A stretch of 64,000 nucleotides of DNA from Pictodentalium vernedei (GCA_031216915.1 CM062294.1:386747217-386811216), one strand, 5' to 3'. Positions 10,729 through 24,095 are shown, counted from the first letter of the stretch. Notes: generated from the letters alone by a model not told the origin. Translations and numbers: made by a program.

Positions 10729-11480
10729 TGTTGATTAATGAAAGTGTTGATGACACTGTAGCTTAACTTGACTGTGTGTTTTGTTTGATGAAAAGGATAA
10801 TGTTCAATGTTTATGAAAGGATTATGAAATACAACAAGAATTGTGATAATTGAGAATATGTTAATTTCTGTTCCCTATATTCTATGTTTTCAATAAGAAT
10901 AATTTCAGGTGTAGACTGTTAATTAGGAGTGGGTTAATATGGCCCTCACAGTTAATGTATGTCAACCAAAATTACCAAGTTACAGTAAAATCATTCCAAA
11001 ACGAGTCATCCTACCAAGTTACAATGAAATCACTTCATAAATATAACTCGTAGGCTTTGCTAAAGGAATCTAGGTCACTTGAGGGTCTGGCAGTCATGGT
11101 TGACCGATCATCAACAAAATAGGAAAGTCTCCTCATCTTGACTGAACCTGACAAAAATACGTCATTCTCATCCAGTCATTGTACGGAGTAATCCTACCAA
11201 ATTATAATGAAATCCCTTCATAAATACGACCTATAGACTGTGTTAAAGGTTTTCGGGCTCTCGCAGCCGTTACAGTTGCCCAATTGCGACCAATGGAGAA
11301 CGTTTTCATCTAGACATGATCTCAAACCTGCATATGACATTTTGTGATGATCGGACAGAACTACAGGGTGAAGCCTGTGCCAAAGACGTCTGCACACGTG
11401 GTGGCAATAGCTTATCTTGACTTTGTCAAGTTAAGTTAAAAAGTTGCATTACGACTACTACATGTATATTTTATTTATCC
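10729..11480 (+). mobile_element. Helentron-like element, short copy (ACCAAGTTACAATGAAAT cores)
   Basis: It begins with AATGAAAGTGTTGATGACAC and TGTAGCTTAACTTGAC, the same 5' module as at 15736 and 48296. It then has about three diverged core units carrying ACCAAGTTACAATGAAATC, CTTCATAAATA and a TCTCATC(T/C)AGACAT block. The longer relative at 48296 has roughly twelve units. Confidence 0.65.
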
Positions 11481-11863
11481 TCAAATAAATTTTCAAGAAG
11501 TCCCTAGTTTTTTAACTAAAATCTGGACTGACTGATGCAGGCCTGGAAACACCCCACGAATGATTGTTTATGTTACATGGGAGTTACGTCAATCAGAAAA
11601 TATGCAAACAAACGACAGGTTACAACAAAGTAATGCAAGCTAAATGACATTCCTAATCATGTATGTTTTGCCAGGAAGACTTGATAATCTTTTGAAACTA
11701 ACTTGACAGAAAGGTTGTACGTTGCATACATATGAATAGAGTGACATGCCGCTTATATCTTAAGAGCATTTCCACTAAAATAAATAGCAACAACAGATGC
11801 GCAATCTCGCCAAAGTGAGATCGCTCATTTATTGATGCTGTTTATTTTGGCCGAAATTCTATT

Positions 11864-13975
11864 TATTTATTTATTGGGATTTAACAACACTTTTGACAGC
11901 CAGGGTCACCTCATGTCGGACAGTTTTATGGCTGGAGGAAGCCGGAGTACCCAGAGTATCTGGACAAAACTATGGAGCAATGGCAAGCAACTGTCAAGAC
12001 TCCCCAACATACTAACTCCACAAAAGCAGGGTTAACATTGGTTGAAGACGAGTGCACAAACGACGTGCAGTACGCATTAGTACACAACACCACAGTGCCC
12101 CCCAAGTGGGCAATGGGGATCAAGTGTCTTGCCCAAGGACACGATGTGGTTGCCGCTGGTGGGATTTGAACCAAGGACCTCTCGGCTTGCAGCCTGCACC
12201 TCTACCTACAGACAGGCCTGGAAATAAGTGGTCGGTCATGGACACTGACCGCCACGAAATGTCAATGTGACTGGGCTAACTGTATCCAACCGGTCATGAA
12301 TGACCGGTGCATTTTTCTCCCAAGTACCGTACTGACCCGTGTCGAAGCCCATATTCATGATTAAGCCCACCCCCAACTTTCTGCATTTCGAAAACAAGGT
12401 GCCCTCTCCGTGTTTAAGCCCACTCCCCCAATTTCGAAAAGTCCACCAGTTTGCAGGTGAATTTGAAAGGAAATTAGGTGAGTAACAATGTGTTGTCATT
12501 ACCAGGAGGCTGGAAAACAGTGCAGATTTCCTTTTCCATCTAACGTTCAAGAAATTGATTGTTGAATGCCTTGATATGTCAAAATGAGGTAAGTGGTTTT
12601 ATTTTATTAAAATAAAATTCATTCCGAAGCAAAAATGATGTTGTTTTTATTTTCACGAACTCACTTTGCTCAATAATATCCACAAACTTGACAACATACA
12701 CCTTACATGTCAATTATTCCAAAAACACGCCCATAACAGACTGAACAATTTATACATGAACCAGGGCATGTTAAATGTATATTTTTACCAACTGAATTGT
12801 AATTGCTTTCTATTGTGTCAGGTTATTTTTGAAGACAGCTTGGGGGGTGAATCCATACAAGACACAGAAATTACAAATTATTGTGTACACAATCAGAAAC
12901 AATCCCTCGATCGATCAGAGGTTCTGTTTGTTTTCTTTATTATAATAATCGCATGTGGCTGTGTTGACAACACAGCCACACACAAAATAAATGTCTTTAA
13001 AGTCTGCTGATGATATTTGTATGGCTTTTCCCACAATATGTATAAAACTTGGTCCAGGCAGTGACTGAATCAACAGTCATTGCAATGGAATTTAATAATA
13101 AATCAGGCATTTGAACTCGTTAATTGGTAATTTCCTATAGAACCATTAGCGTCAAAACATTTTCTATAGTAAATTTCCTGAGTACTCCAGGGTACCACCA
13201 TAGGGGTAGACATTACGTGAATTTACCCCAATAGTCAATCCCCATAAGTGTGTCACAGTGATGGAACCCTCGAGTATTAAGAGAAACTATCATGAAAAGT
13301 GTATTGACTTCAATATATCCCATAAGCGTAACTATAAGGATGGCACCCTGGAGTACTACAGGAAACTACTATTAAAAGTGTATTGTTATCAATATCAATA
13401 CATTTTCTATAGTAGGTTCCAAAGTACCCCTGGCTGGTCCGAAGCCAGGAGACTCTGTGCAATCCGAGAAGAGGTGCAATTACCAGAAACAACAATGTTT
13501 ACTGAAAAAAATACGAACACACGTGGATTTAATAAAATTTTATTCACAGAGCATCTGAAATATGAGTAAATATATTAAAATAATTGAACACTGAAAGTAA
13601 AACATGTTACATACTCATTGGTGATTTGACAAATGATACTGAAAACCGATGTTGATTTTGTATTTCGTTCATAAAGTGAATGATGTGGGATCGTCATTTT
13701 ATCAGTATCGTTTATCTGATCAAGAAAAACCCAGTCACAGACTCAAGTCTTCATGTTTAAGCCCACCCCTCGATTTGTTCTCAACCCACTGCAAGCACCC
13801 CCTGGGCTTGGACATGGGTCAGTACGCCCAATTTAATGTTTGATTTGGAAGCCAAAAAATATGACCGACCCAGATTACTGTATGACTGATCCGATCATTA
13901 TGGAGCCGGTCATTACGACCGATGCACCCAAAAAAATTATTTCCAGGCCTGCCTACAGAGCCACTGCTCCCCCAG
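11864..13975 (-). mobile_element. tRNA-derived SINE, split by a hAT element
   Basis: On the minus strand the head reads through a box B-like GGTTCAAATCC (complement near 12166), GGTCCTTGGTTC and a GCAGGCTGCAAGCCGAGAGG block shared with the SINE at 53467. The 3' end is an AAATAAATA tail at 11864-11875. The tRNA-like 5' portion resumes at 13952 (GAGCCACTGCTCCC on the plus strand), beyond the hAT insertion. Short flanking repeats around AATTCTATT (11855-11863, 13977-13985) are a probable target duplication. Confidence 0.8.
12213..13951. mobile_element. non-autonomous hAT element with 8-bp target duplication
   Basis: This 1,739-bp insertion has 15-bp perfect terminal inverted repeats (CAGGCCTGGAAATAA) and an 8-bp direct repeat CCTACAGA at 12205-12212 and 13952-13959, exactly the hAT signature. 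Subterminal regions are also loosely inverted (GTACTGACCCGTGTCGAAGC near 12327 against GCTTGGACATGGGTCAGTAC near 13805). Several open frames up to 114 codons show no transposase motif, so the element is non-autonomous. It sits inside the SINE, hence is younger than it. Confidence 0.88.
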
Positions 13976-14213
13976 GAATTCTATTAAAACATAACCAACT
14001 TGGCTGGCAAAGTGAAAACAGAGAAGGCAGAAAAAGCATCACAACACTTTTTTCCTATAGGTTACCACCATGTTATATAACAGGTTGCAATGTAAGATCT
14101 TTATTTCCAGCTCTTCTGATATTTCCAAATACATCATTAAGACATCTTGATGATGTAGTTGGAGCATAGATGAAAGTGGGCATTCCCAAAAAATTACAAA
14201 TTTAAAGTAATTT

Positions 14214-14436
14214 GTATATTTTTATACTTAACAATGGCCCAGACTAGCTGGTGCTAACTCAAAGTTATCAAGGGCCAAACACAAATTTTGACCCCCCCCC
14301 CCCACCCCTCAATCCCCAAAATTTGCTTGCAATACCGAAAATTAAAAGTCCTATCTGGCCCTCCATACATTTACTCTCTGCACATACGCAGCCATCAGGA
14401 AGTGACCAGATTTGGCGCCAACATCATTCTTTGTAG
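14214..14436. repeat. DIRS copy 1 left inverted terminal repeat
   Basis: Matches the complement of 23771-23974 with shared blocks CAATGGCCCAGAC, AGCTGGTGCTAACTC, GGGCCAAACACAAATTTTG and TTTGGCGCCAA. It carries a degenerate form of the GCGCATGCGC palindrome (14378-14391). Confidence 0.8.
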
Positions 14437-15735
14437 AAAAGAGTACTACATAATAATTCAGCAGGGAGGTATGAGTGTCCACTCATGGGAGGGCCATCTC
14501 CGTCTGGGCCATTGGTAAGTATAAAAAATATACAAATTACTTTACATTTATAATATTTTTATACTATAACCCAATGGCCCAGACTAGATGAATCGTAAAA
14601 AGGCGGAGGGCCTAGGACTTCAGAATTAGTAGACCAACATAGTTCCAAGCCTGCAATCCAAGGTGAAAGGAAATTAAATTTAAAAGGAATTACATGCATG
14701 TCTCTCTATACAGTAATAGAGAAAACATATCATAAATAAGGAGCCCAGTTCAAGTAATTCCGTATTCTCAGCATGAAGACTATGCTAATTTGGATGTAGC
14801 AAGTTCCCAATTTTTAAGGCTAGTACGGACTAAGCCCCAAAAATTAGGATGGCGTATTTGAGAATGAGAGGATATCCCCCACAAACATATGCCATATACA
14901 ATAAAACACAAGCTGTATCCAGTATATAATTACAGACAAAACAGCTTCACTAATAGTTACATACTTATCAACCGGAGGAGAGGTAAAAAATCCACCCCCC
15001 CCACCCCCCCCTCCTCCCCACCTTTTGAAGGAATCCTCTTCAAAAAGAAAGAGGGGAGTGCTCTGGAATCAGTAAAAGCGGCACCAAATAACAATATAAA
15101 TATTCGTCGAACAGGAACCCAGGTATTAATTATTATTAATAAATTGGTGCTTAACGGCACTTCAAAAGCTAATGTTATAGTAGCGATCCCGGTAATGAAT
15201 ATCGCCCGCTTGCAACGTATACCAGAGTCGGCATACGCAGGTAGGTTGAAAACCGGTGATATAATATATTACATACACATGTCCAATAGAATCACAATGG
15301 AGGAACTTTGAAGAGTAAACACACTTTCGTGGTAACACACAGGCTAACACATTCAGGTGTACAATAAATTCCATTAATAACACTCCCCGACATGTACTAT
15401 CCGATATCTATGAATCTAGAAACGTGCGAATATACGAGAGTGTAAGACAAGGTACCAACATTAATACAAACTTGGATCTAGAAATGGAACGAGCTATGAT
15501 TAACATACACGACACAGACCGCCCCTGAAAAAATTAATTGTTTCTAAGGTCCATAACAAACAATAATGCGTCTGCCTAATAATTCATTTATTATGTGTGT
15601 GAACATTGAAATCCTGCATGTAACCATCTGAATACCAGTTAACTGACTAGACAGGCTCCAAGGTACCCAAAGACTAGCAATTTATTGATGAATTATGTGC
15701 TCATTTATGACATACAGACAAACAACCACAGGAAA

Positions 15736-18145
15736 CCAACCAACTAATGAAAGTGTCAATGACACTGTAGCTCAACTTGACAAACTTGAACTTGGTAAGT
15801 TGCAAATGTAATGGCAAAATTGAAGATCATTGGTACCAATGTCATTTTTTTTGCCAATGGCAACATTTTTTGACAGAAACCGAAGAAAATCGATAGCTCC
15901 CATCTTGAGGCCTCCCCAAACAAGCATGCAAGGTTTCAAAGCAATCCGATCATAAATGTGCCCTGTAGGGTGTACAAAAGGGAAATATTGTGGTCTGACT
16001 AGACTAAATTCTAAGAACGTTGGCCATGGCAACATTTTTTGACGGAAATGGAAGAAAATCGATAGCTCCCATCTAGAGTTCACCGTAAATAAGCATACCA
16101 GGTTTCAAAGCAATCTAATCATAAATGTGCCCTGTAGGGTCAGCCAAAGGGAAATATTGTGGTCTGACTAAACTAAGTTCTAAGAATGTTGGCTGTGGCA
16201 ACATTTTTTGATGGAAATTGAAGAAAATCGATAGCTCCCATCTAGAGGTCACCCCAAACAAGCATGCCAGGTTTCAAAGCAATCCGATCATAAATGTGCC
16301 CTGTAGGCTGTGCCAAAGGGAAATATTGAGTCTTCTGACTAAACTAAGTTCTAAGAACGTTGGCCGCAGCAACATTTTTTGACAGAAATTGAAGAAAATC
16401 GATAGCTCCCATCTAGAGGTCTCCCCAAACAAGCATCCAGGTTTCAAAGCAATCTGATCATAAATGAGCCCTGTAGGGTGTGCCAAAGGGAAATATTGAG
16501 GTCTGACTAAACTAAGTTCTACGAACGTTGGCCGTGGCAACATTTTTTGCCGGAAATTGAAGAAAATCGATAGCTCCCATCTAGAGGTCACCGTAAATAA
16601 GCATACCAGGTTTCAAAGCAATCTAATCATAAATGTGCCCTGTAGGGTGAGCCAAAGGGAAATATTGTGGTTTGACTAAACCAAGTTCTAAGAACGTTGG
16701 CCGCGGCAACATTTTTTGAAGGAAATTGAAGAAAATCGATAGCTCCCATCTAGAGGTCTCCCCAAACAAGCATACCAGGTTTCAAAGCAATCAAATCATA
16801 AATGTGCCCTGTAGGGTGTGCCAAAGGGAAATATTGTGGTCTGACTAAACTGAGTTCTAAAAACGTTGGCTGCGGCAACATTTTTTGACGGAAATTGAAG
16901 AAAATCGTTAGCTCCCATCTAGAGGTCACCCCAAACAAGCATGCCAGGTTTCAAAGCAATCCGATCATAAATGTACCCTGTAGGGTGTGCCAAACGGAAA
17001 TAGTGAGTCTTCTGTCTAAACTAAGTTCTAAGAACGTTGGCCGCAGCAACATTTTTTGACAGAAATTGAAGAAAATCGATAGCTCCCATCTAGAGGTCTC
17101 CCCAAACAAGCATACCAGGTTTCAAAGCAATCTGATCATAAATGGGCCCCGTAGGGTGTGCCAAAGGGAAATATTGAGGTCTGACTAAACTAAGTTCTAA
17201 GAACGTTGGCCGCGGCAACATTTTTTGACGGAAATTGAAGAAAATCGATAGCTCCCACCTAGAGGTCTCCCCAAACAAGCATACCAGGTTTCAAAGCAAT
17301 CCGATCATAAATGTACCCTGTAGGGTGTGCCAAAGGGAAATATTGAGTCTTCTGACTAAACTAAGTTCTAAGAACGTTGGCCGCGGCAACATTTTTTGAC
17401 AGAAATTGAAGAAAATCGATAGCTCCCATCTAGAGGTCTCCCCAAACAAGCATACCAGGTTTCAAAGCAATCAAATCATAATTGTGCCCTGTAGGGTGTG
17501 CCAAAGGGAAATATTGTGGTTTGACTAAACTAAGTTCTAAGAACGTAGGCCGCGGCAACATTTTTTGATGGAAATTGAAGAAAATCGATAGCTCCCATCT
17601 AGAGGTCACCTCAAACAAGCATGCCAGGTTTCAAAGCAATCAAATCATAAATGTGCCCTGTAGGGTGTGCCAAAGGGAAATATTGTGGTTTGCCTAAACT
17701 AAGTTCTAAGAACATTGGCCGCGGCAACATTTTTTGACGGAAATTGAAGAAAATCGATAGCTCCCATCTAGAGTTATCTCATGCCAAAGGGATTGGAAGA
17801 ATTCTCAATTTGAAGGATAAAGGGTTAATATCTCAGGATCAAATTATCAGATTTACACCAAAAACTATACAGCGCGGCACATAAGTAACCTAAAGATATA
17901 TATAAAGTAACATGACAATTGGATTGATATTTTTGAGTTATCTCATGCCAAAGGGATTGGAAGAATTCTCAATTTGAAGGATAAAGGGTTGATATCTCAG
18001 GATCAAATTATCAGATTTACACCAAAAACTACACAGCTCGGCACATCAGTAACCTGAACACAAATATAAAGTAACATGACATCCAAGCAATATTTTTCAA
18101 GTTATAGAATGCCAAAGATACGCCCGCCCGCCCGCCCGCCCACCC

Positions 18146-18178
<33 letters not shown>

Positions 18179-18244
18179 ACAGACAGACAGACAGACCCTG
18201 ATGCCGACATTATGTTACCATACATGGTATGGGTACATATAAAA
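15736..18244 (+). mobile_element. Helentron-like tandem-core element inserted in DIRS copy 1
   Basis: The 5' module AATGAAAGTGTCAATGACAC (with the hairpin AGTGTCAATGACACT) is shared with elements at 10729 and 48296. Next come about eleven to twelve units of roughly 170 bp (15800-17775), each with AACATTTTTTGACGGAAATT, GATAGCTCCCATCTAGAGGT and CCCTGTAGGGTGTGCCAAAG. Two units of a different core (17776-18110) follow, identical in type to the array at 1147. The tail is (GCCC)n(AGCC)n(AGAC)n and the terminal hairpin GTTACCATACATGGTA. Reverse-strand open frames of 62-105 codons repeat with the units and are not genes. Confidence 0.75.
18118..18196 (+). repeat. compound microsatellite (GCCC)n(AGCC)n(AGAC)n
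   Basis: About four to five GCCC-type, seven AGCC and four AGAC tetranucleotides in succession form the tail of the Helentron-like element, in the same position as ACGG runs in its relatives. Confidence 0.85.
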
Positions 18245-19227
18245 AGTGGATGTGCCCATGAGGTCGTCATAGAACAACACGACCCAGCCGCCTATCGAGA
18301 AGTCATAAAAGGCATGTATGTACTTAAACTCATACGAGGCTTAAGGGAAGAAAACTACGTCTCGCCCGATAATCACCTCTTAACACATTGGTGGTGGGGG
18401 TGGGGGGGGGGGGGGAATTAGATGACATATCAAACCCCCCCTCACCCGCATTACTTTAATCGTTCTTGTGTTAGTCATCAAATAATATAACCGACTCCAT
18501 AATGCCACTAAGGGTGGAGAAGGACGTGAAGAACAAATACTTCCCCTGATAAAGAAGGTGCTCTTGTGGAGGAAGATTCCGGGGAACGTCCCGTAACAGA
18601 CACCTGATTGAAGACTGTTTGATATTAACTGAATCTGCTGAATCAACGGAGTTGGAGGATACGCATATCCTATCATTCCTTCCCATGAGATCAACAGAGC
18701 GTCTACTGCGTACGCTCGATGATCTGGGCAAGGCGACACGAACGTCGGTAACTGACTGTTCTGGTGTGTCGTAAACAGGTCTATCATGGGACGATCTCAT
18801 TGGTAGCAAATCTGCCTGAATATTCGCTTGTTGAGAGTCCACTCTGATGGCAACAGGCGACCTTTCCGAGAGAGCAAGTCTGCTAGTACATTCAGATGAC
18901 TCGGTATATGATGGATAGAAAGATGAACATGATGATACATGACGTATAGGAGAATCCTCTCTGTTAATTCGCATAATGGAATTTGAAAGAGTGCTGCCTT
19001 GGTTCCTGATGTAAGCAACTAAGCTACTACTGTCGAATTGTCCGACAAAATGTAAACCTGGATGTTCGCTATAATGTGAATCCAATGTTGAAGAGCTAGC
19101 CATACTGACATCATCTCTTGATGTTTATGTGTTCTCTAGGAACTGAGGGTTCCAAAGGCCCTGATGCTTCAAGTTCTGTGGGACCTAGTCTGCAACTGAT
19201 TGTTGAGATGTGTTGCAAATAAGTCTA

Positions 19228-20690
19228 TCATTGGTTGATCGCACTGGTAGCAAATCTGTCTGAACACCCGCTTCTTGAGAGTTCATTCTGATGGCAGCCC
19301 TTCCGAGACAGCGAGTCTGCCAACACGTTCAGACGACCAGGAATATGACGGATAGACAGTTGAACTTGATGATTCAAGACAAACAGAAAGATTCTTTCCG
19401 TTAATTGGCATAACGGAATCGAATGCGTGCCACCCTGGTTCCTCATGTACGCTACCACTGTCGAGTTGTCCGACAATATCTGAACATGAGCGTTCTCTAT
19501 AATGTGAATCCATTATTGTAGCGCTAGCCATATTGACATCATTTCTTTGATGATTATGTGCTTGACTAGGAACTCTGGGTTCCTAAGACCCTGGCATTTC
19601 GAGTCTGTCAGAGTCAGTGTCGTGCCCCAACCGATCTGACTCGCATCCGTCATAATCGTGAAAGCCGGATCCGGCAAATGCAGCAGAACTTCTTGGGTTA
19701 ACCACTGAATATCTGCCCAAATCTGAACTTTTTGTTTTACTTGGTTCATTAAAACAATATTCGTTTCGAGCGAATGCGTCTTCACACTCCCTGAGTAAAG
19801 AATATCTGGAGAGGACGTGTGTGCAAACGGCCCATCGGAATAAGTTCCGTGGCCGCACCACACAGACCCATCAGTCGCATGAACTCCCTCGCTGTTACTG
19901 CGTCTGAGTGTAGACAAAAGCGAGCGTAACAACTGACTAATTTCGCTCTGGATAACGGCAGACGAACCAGATTGTTGTGAGTCTCGAAGCTCATACCCAA
20001 GTGGATGAACGACTTGGACGGAGCTAGATCTGACTTCTTCTCGTTTACTATGAAACCGAGACGTCGGAGCAGTAGAAGCAGACTCTGAACACCATTCTGA
20101 AGAATAGCCTTGTTGCCGTATCTCTGAAGAATGTCGTCCAAGTAAGCCGAAGTTACCGCAGACGAATGAGCTCGGAAATAAGACATTACCGAGTCCATTA
20201 TTCGAGTGAACGCCCAGGGAGCTAGATTCAGACCGAAGCACATTGCTCGGAACTGATATACTGTCCCCTGAACTGCGAACCATAGGTACTTTCTGAATGC
20301 CGGATATACCATGACATGAAAGTATGCATCTTTTAGATCTATGCTTGCCGCATAGTCGTTCACTTGTATGCTCGCTTTTACCGACCGAATGGTTTCCATA
20401 TAGAACTTTGGAGCTACAATAAGTTTGTTTATCCAGCTCAAGTCTATTACTGGTCACTGGTCAGAACGAGCCGTCTGGCTTCGGTACAAAGAACAGGTGA
20501 CTGTAGAAACCTAAAGATTTGTGGTTTTCTACGACCTCTATTGCATTCTTTTGTAGAGAGCTTACCTCCGAAAGGAGAGACCCTCTTTTTGACAGGTTTG
20601 ACGGAAGTTGAGTCCACTGTGGACATCGTGTTAGCGGTGATTTGGCTCGGAACGACAATCTTAGTCCTTCCGAGATTACATTTCTCACCC
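19228..20690 (-). pseudogene. DIRS copy 1 reverse transcriptase / RNase H section (fossil)
   Basis: Reverse transcriptase motifs are visible: YMETIRSVKASIQVND, SIDLKDAYFHVMV, MCFGLNLAPWAFTRIM and the catalytic AYLDDIL. RNase H-like motifs follow, including the acidic MTDASQIGWG start and a VRHIPG-like IRHIPGRLNVLADSLSRKG end. In DIRS elements this enzyme pair makes DNA copies from element RNA. The section is broken and cannot be functional as it stands. It is clearly related to the equivalent section of copy 3. Confidence 0.85.
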
Positions 20691-20887
20691 ACCGATCTTC
20701 CGTTATGGTTATCCAGTTTGTTACGAATCTTGATAACCTCCCGCCAACTGGAACACAACGGAGGTCCTGACCTTCACCTGTAGGACCTGCAAGCTTGCGG
20801 AAAGAGAAACTACATCCTCCCCGTTAAAAGCCTCTGCCCACCGGCTTTGGGGTGTCTGACCGGTTGTTTCGGCCAGACCCATGCCCC

Positions 20888-22901
20888 CTACCAGTCGCTG
20901 AACTGACGATTTTGCGAGTAATTGTAAGAGGATTTCTTATATCCTCGCGAGGAGTTTCCTCTGAACGGTTTTTGTCCAGAGCCTCCTGCTTTACTCTTCT
21001 CTGCATGTGTGGGTTTATTCGACGCTGACTTTAAAGGCAGAGTATTTGACGCTTTCTTTGTAGCTTGGTCATAGACCAGAGAAAGCTTATCGTCGAACAT
21101 ATCATATCCTGATACAGGAGCGACTCTAAGAGAGTTTTTCACCTTGTCATCTATTAAAGATGATGACGCAAGGGCTCCATCACGTCTAACTAACTCCAAA
21201 TTAGTCACTGTAAGGGTGGAGTTATAAGTGGTAAAAAGTATAGCCCTGGAAAGAACCCTCATGGAAGAACGAACGTCCTCAAACTCCTTTCCATTGAGAT
21301 GTTGCGCCATAGCTCTCATCAGGTGATCTGCGTACGACATAGCATCTAAATTCGCTCTATTTGTAGAAATTGCTGTCTCAATTGTTTCCGAGCGTATAGT
21401 AAATGAAGGAGGTAAGGCCAAATCTAGGTCCTCAGCCTGCTCATTTAAACGCAGAGGTACTCTCTGAACACCTTCCCCTACTGTTTTAAATGGACGTGGT
21501 CCAACAGATGGTATCCGAACGGAAAATGAGGAAAGAAAGCTGCCTTTTCGCTTCCCACTGGAAAGAATGAATATAGCGTCGTTTAGGAGAGCAAAAGTGT
21601 TCGACACTAGTTTCGACTGCACCGGGAAGGAAAGGACATCCTCTCTTGACCAGATATAGTCCACGTCTAACAACGCTAGCAGCTTTTTATGTGTAGATGC
21701 AGCAGTCTGATTCGCTGGAACAATCTCTGGAAAGTATTGATGGATACAATCCATTGCTACCATGTGTTGTTCCGAAAGGGATGGGTCCGTATCCTCCAAA
21801 TCCCTTTCTGCATCTGATTGAATCAGAATTTCCTCACGGTCCTCTGCCTCTGAGTGGGCAGATGACTGGACCGACCCAGCATCTTTGGACAGCTCGTGCT
21901 CCGAGACTGCCAGAACTTGCTCCTGACTATGCTGGGATGCTGCAATGAGCTGAGCAATCTGCAACAGCAGGTCTGTAACCGAGGCCTGAGGAGAAGCGGT
22001 CTTCTGTTGCTTGGCCGCCGACTGCTCCTGGGACTATGTGTCCGCAACGGCTCTCCTTTGCGGACGTCCCATCGAACGAGGCCTCGTCTCCTGGATGCTG
22101 TGACTTTTTAATAGATGAGCAGTCCTTGCCTGGCGATTCCGGTAGGATATCGGATGTCACATAGCCAAGGTGCGGTCGTGTGTGCTGTAATGACTTGGAG
22201 GATGCTCTACTCTCAGGCGTCCCCGGCTGACTAAATGACGGAGCGTCCCGGACCGATTGCGTGGACGTAAGCTCCGAATGAAGCAAGTTTCTGACTACAA
22301 CATCTGGCCCCAGATGTTGTTGGTAGAGAGAAGAGGCTCTCTCGATCGCGGTCTTGCTAGACCTCACCGAGCCGACTGACGAAGTGGTTTGCTTCTTCCT
22401 TTCAGTCGTTGCTAAGTGAGTCTGATAAGAGATTATAGTGCTCGCTCTACCCATATTTCTATCCTCGACCGCTACAGACACAGCCGGTGTTGCGCTGCCC
22501 ACTGCTTCACCGGACGAGCTAGCTGGCGACAGGGGCTTATGACCATGGGGACGTGGTTTATTGCCCTGTCTAATATTTGAGAGCACTTTAGCCGCTAGCT
22601 CTGATTGACTATCATTTTGCGACGACGGATGCACACTAATGGATGGAGTCACGAAACCATCACCATGTTCTTGTTCCTCTGAAATGGAAACTGAAAGACT
22701 AGAGTGACTGTGTGGCGAGAGGACAGGCATAGTTCTCTCACCGCAAACCACATAACGTGACACATATCGCCAACATTTGTCATCCAAGTTGACACAAGCA
22801 GCACAGGAATTAGTGCGAGTACAATGACTACAAGACACACAAAATTCGTATGAATCTGAGGAAGACTTCCTCGAATTACAATTTGAACAATAAGCTTTCA
22901 T
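20888..22901 (-). pseudogene. DIRS copy 1 gag-like section (fossil)
   Basis: Two overlapping open stretches (324 and 358 codons) correspond to the gag-like region of copy 3. The first begins with a Cys-rich block (CSNCNSRKSS, CVSCSHC, CAACVNL) and a WRYVSRYVVCGER stretch shared with copy 3. The second contains the conserved DLEDTDPSLSEQHMVAMDCI and LALLDVDYIW areas, then a basic, Ser/Gly-rich end. In the family this protein is thought to package element RNA. Decayed. Confidence 0.75.
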
Positions 22902-22919
22902 TATAGAAAAATATGAAAG

Positions 22920-23640
22920 TCAACAGTACTCGCACTTAACTCCCAATATACTGAAAAAGATACATTAAACAATCAATGAAACAATGATTTGAAAAAAAAA
23001 ATTTTTGAAAAAATTTGATTTTCAGTTCCCAATGGGAACCCCGAGCCCAAATGGATCCCGATAGAGCCCAAGTGTGGACCAAAAATTTTTTTCACTCCCA
23101 AAAATTAAGGCTACACTATCGGAATAAGAAATGTATCTTACACTTATCCTAACAAGAATTATTCATAGGAAAACTACATGTAAAGGAAGCACTGTCAATG
23201 TAAACAACGCCACAAAAAACCAGAAACAAGACTCCAGGCTTCCAAAAATTAGGGCCCGAAGTCAGTAACAGATTTGACACTATCCGATGCAAAGCAAGGT
23301 CTTCCTCTGAAGAGAATGCAATACATCGGTTGGATGATGCATGATTACAAACGCCTAAACACCCCTAGGGTGAGGACGTAACCATGGGGATAAACAGAAT
23401 AAACATACTGTAAAAGTTAAACTCCCAAGAAATTTTCATAAAAAAATTTCAGTAAAAATACCAAAAAGCCTGGGAGTTTAACAGGAGGGCTTCAGAGAAG
23501 GATAGGGAAGGAATACTTAACAAACAGTAGCTTAATCATTAGGAAGAATGATAATTCAGGCGATACCACGAAAATGGGTAACTAGAAATAATTACATTCA
23601 AAAATTATAAAGTTACAGCCCTGAATATAAAAAAGCACTG
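22920..23640 (-). other. DIRS copy 1 leader region
   Basis: Non-coding sequence between the gag-like start and the right terminal repeat. It shares with copies 2 and 3 blocks such as GACTCCAGGC, ATCTGATGCAAA-like CTATCCGATGCAAA and the CTGGGAGTTT area. The sense strand is T-rich. No separate gene. Confidence 0.55.
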
Positions 23641-23770
23641 TTCCTTCCTTCCATGGTTCTATTCTATCCTCTGATCCACCATAATTATCTTTGATCTGTG
23701 TCTGGCATCATCAAAACAGAGATTTAAAAGCACAAAAGTCAGTCTGTTGTTATCTGACAGAGGGCCAAAC

Positions 23771-23974
23771 AAGGAATGATATTTGGCGGCAATTTCGGCA
23801 CTTCCTGGACACTGCGCATGCGCAGCTGTCAAATGTAAGGAAGGCCACATAGGACATTAAATTTTCGGTTTTTGATGCAAATTTTGGGGATTTGGGGGCA
23901 AAATTTGTGTTTGGCCCTGGATAATTTAGAGTTAGCACCAGCTATGTCTGGGCCATTGGTTACTGTGTAAAAAT
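23771..23974. repeat. DIRS copy 1 right inverted terminal repeat
   Basis: The complement of the left repeat. It carries the perfect palindrome CTGCGCATGCGCAG at 23812-23825, although the left copy of the palindrome is degenerate. Confidence 0.8.
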
Positions 23975-24095
23975 ATGAGGCTGGGTTCAAGGGCCGCCTA
24001 GGCCCCAAATAATTTTCAAACTGAGAAGCTCTGAGACTGCATTTCCAGCATTTTGGGGCTAAACAAAACAACTTTTGAAGACAAACCTTTTTCTA

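Larger units (their letters stand above)
14193..23974 (-). mobile_element. DIRS-type retrotransposon, copy 1 (old fossil)
   Basis: This tyrosine-recombinase-type retroelement reads right to left. Diverged inverted terminal repeats lie at about 14214-14436 and 23771-23974. An internal complementary region at about 14502-14590 mirrors both ends. Recognisable parts are a Cys-rich N-terminal gag-like section and a second gag-like section (20888-22901), reverse transcriptase (about 19780-20690) and RNase H (about 19230-19860). A tyrosine recombinase section is not recognised. A Helentron-like element sits inside at 15736-18244. Terminal repeats differ by very roughly 15-20% by eye, so it is old and broken in many places. 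It belongs to a subfamily distinct from copies 2 and 3. Confidence 0.85.

Noticed and set aside
10351-14163. 18-bp exact repeat CTTGATGATGTAGTTGGA at 10351 and 14146, as possible target duplication or paired exons
   Set aside because: The interval contains unrelated insertions with their own borders, no element ends coincide with it, and the motif is low in complexity.
15772-17618. Series of minus-strand frames with WELSIFFNFRQKML
   Set aside because: Products of the 170-bp tandem core; the period is not a multiple of three and frames end within each unit pair.
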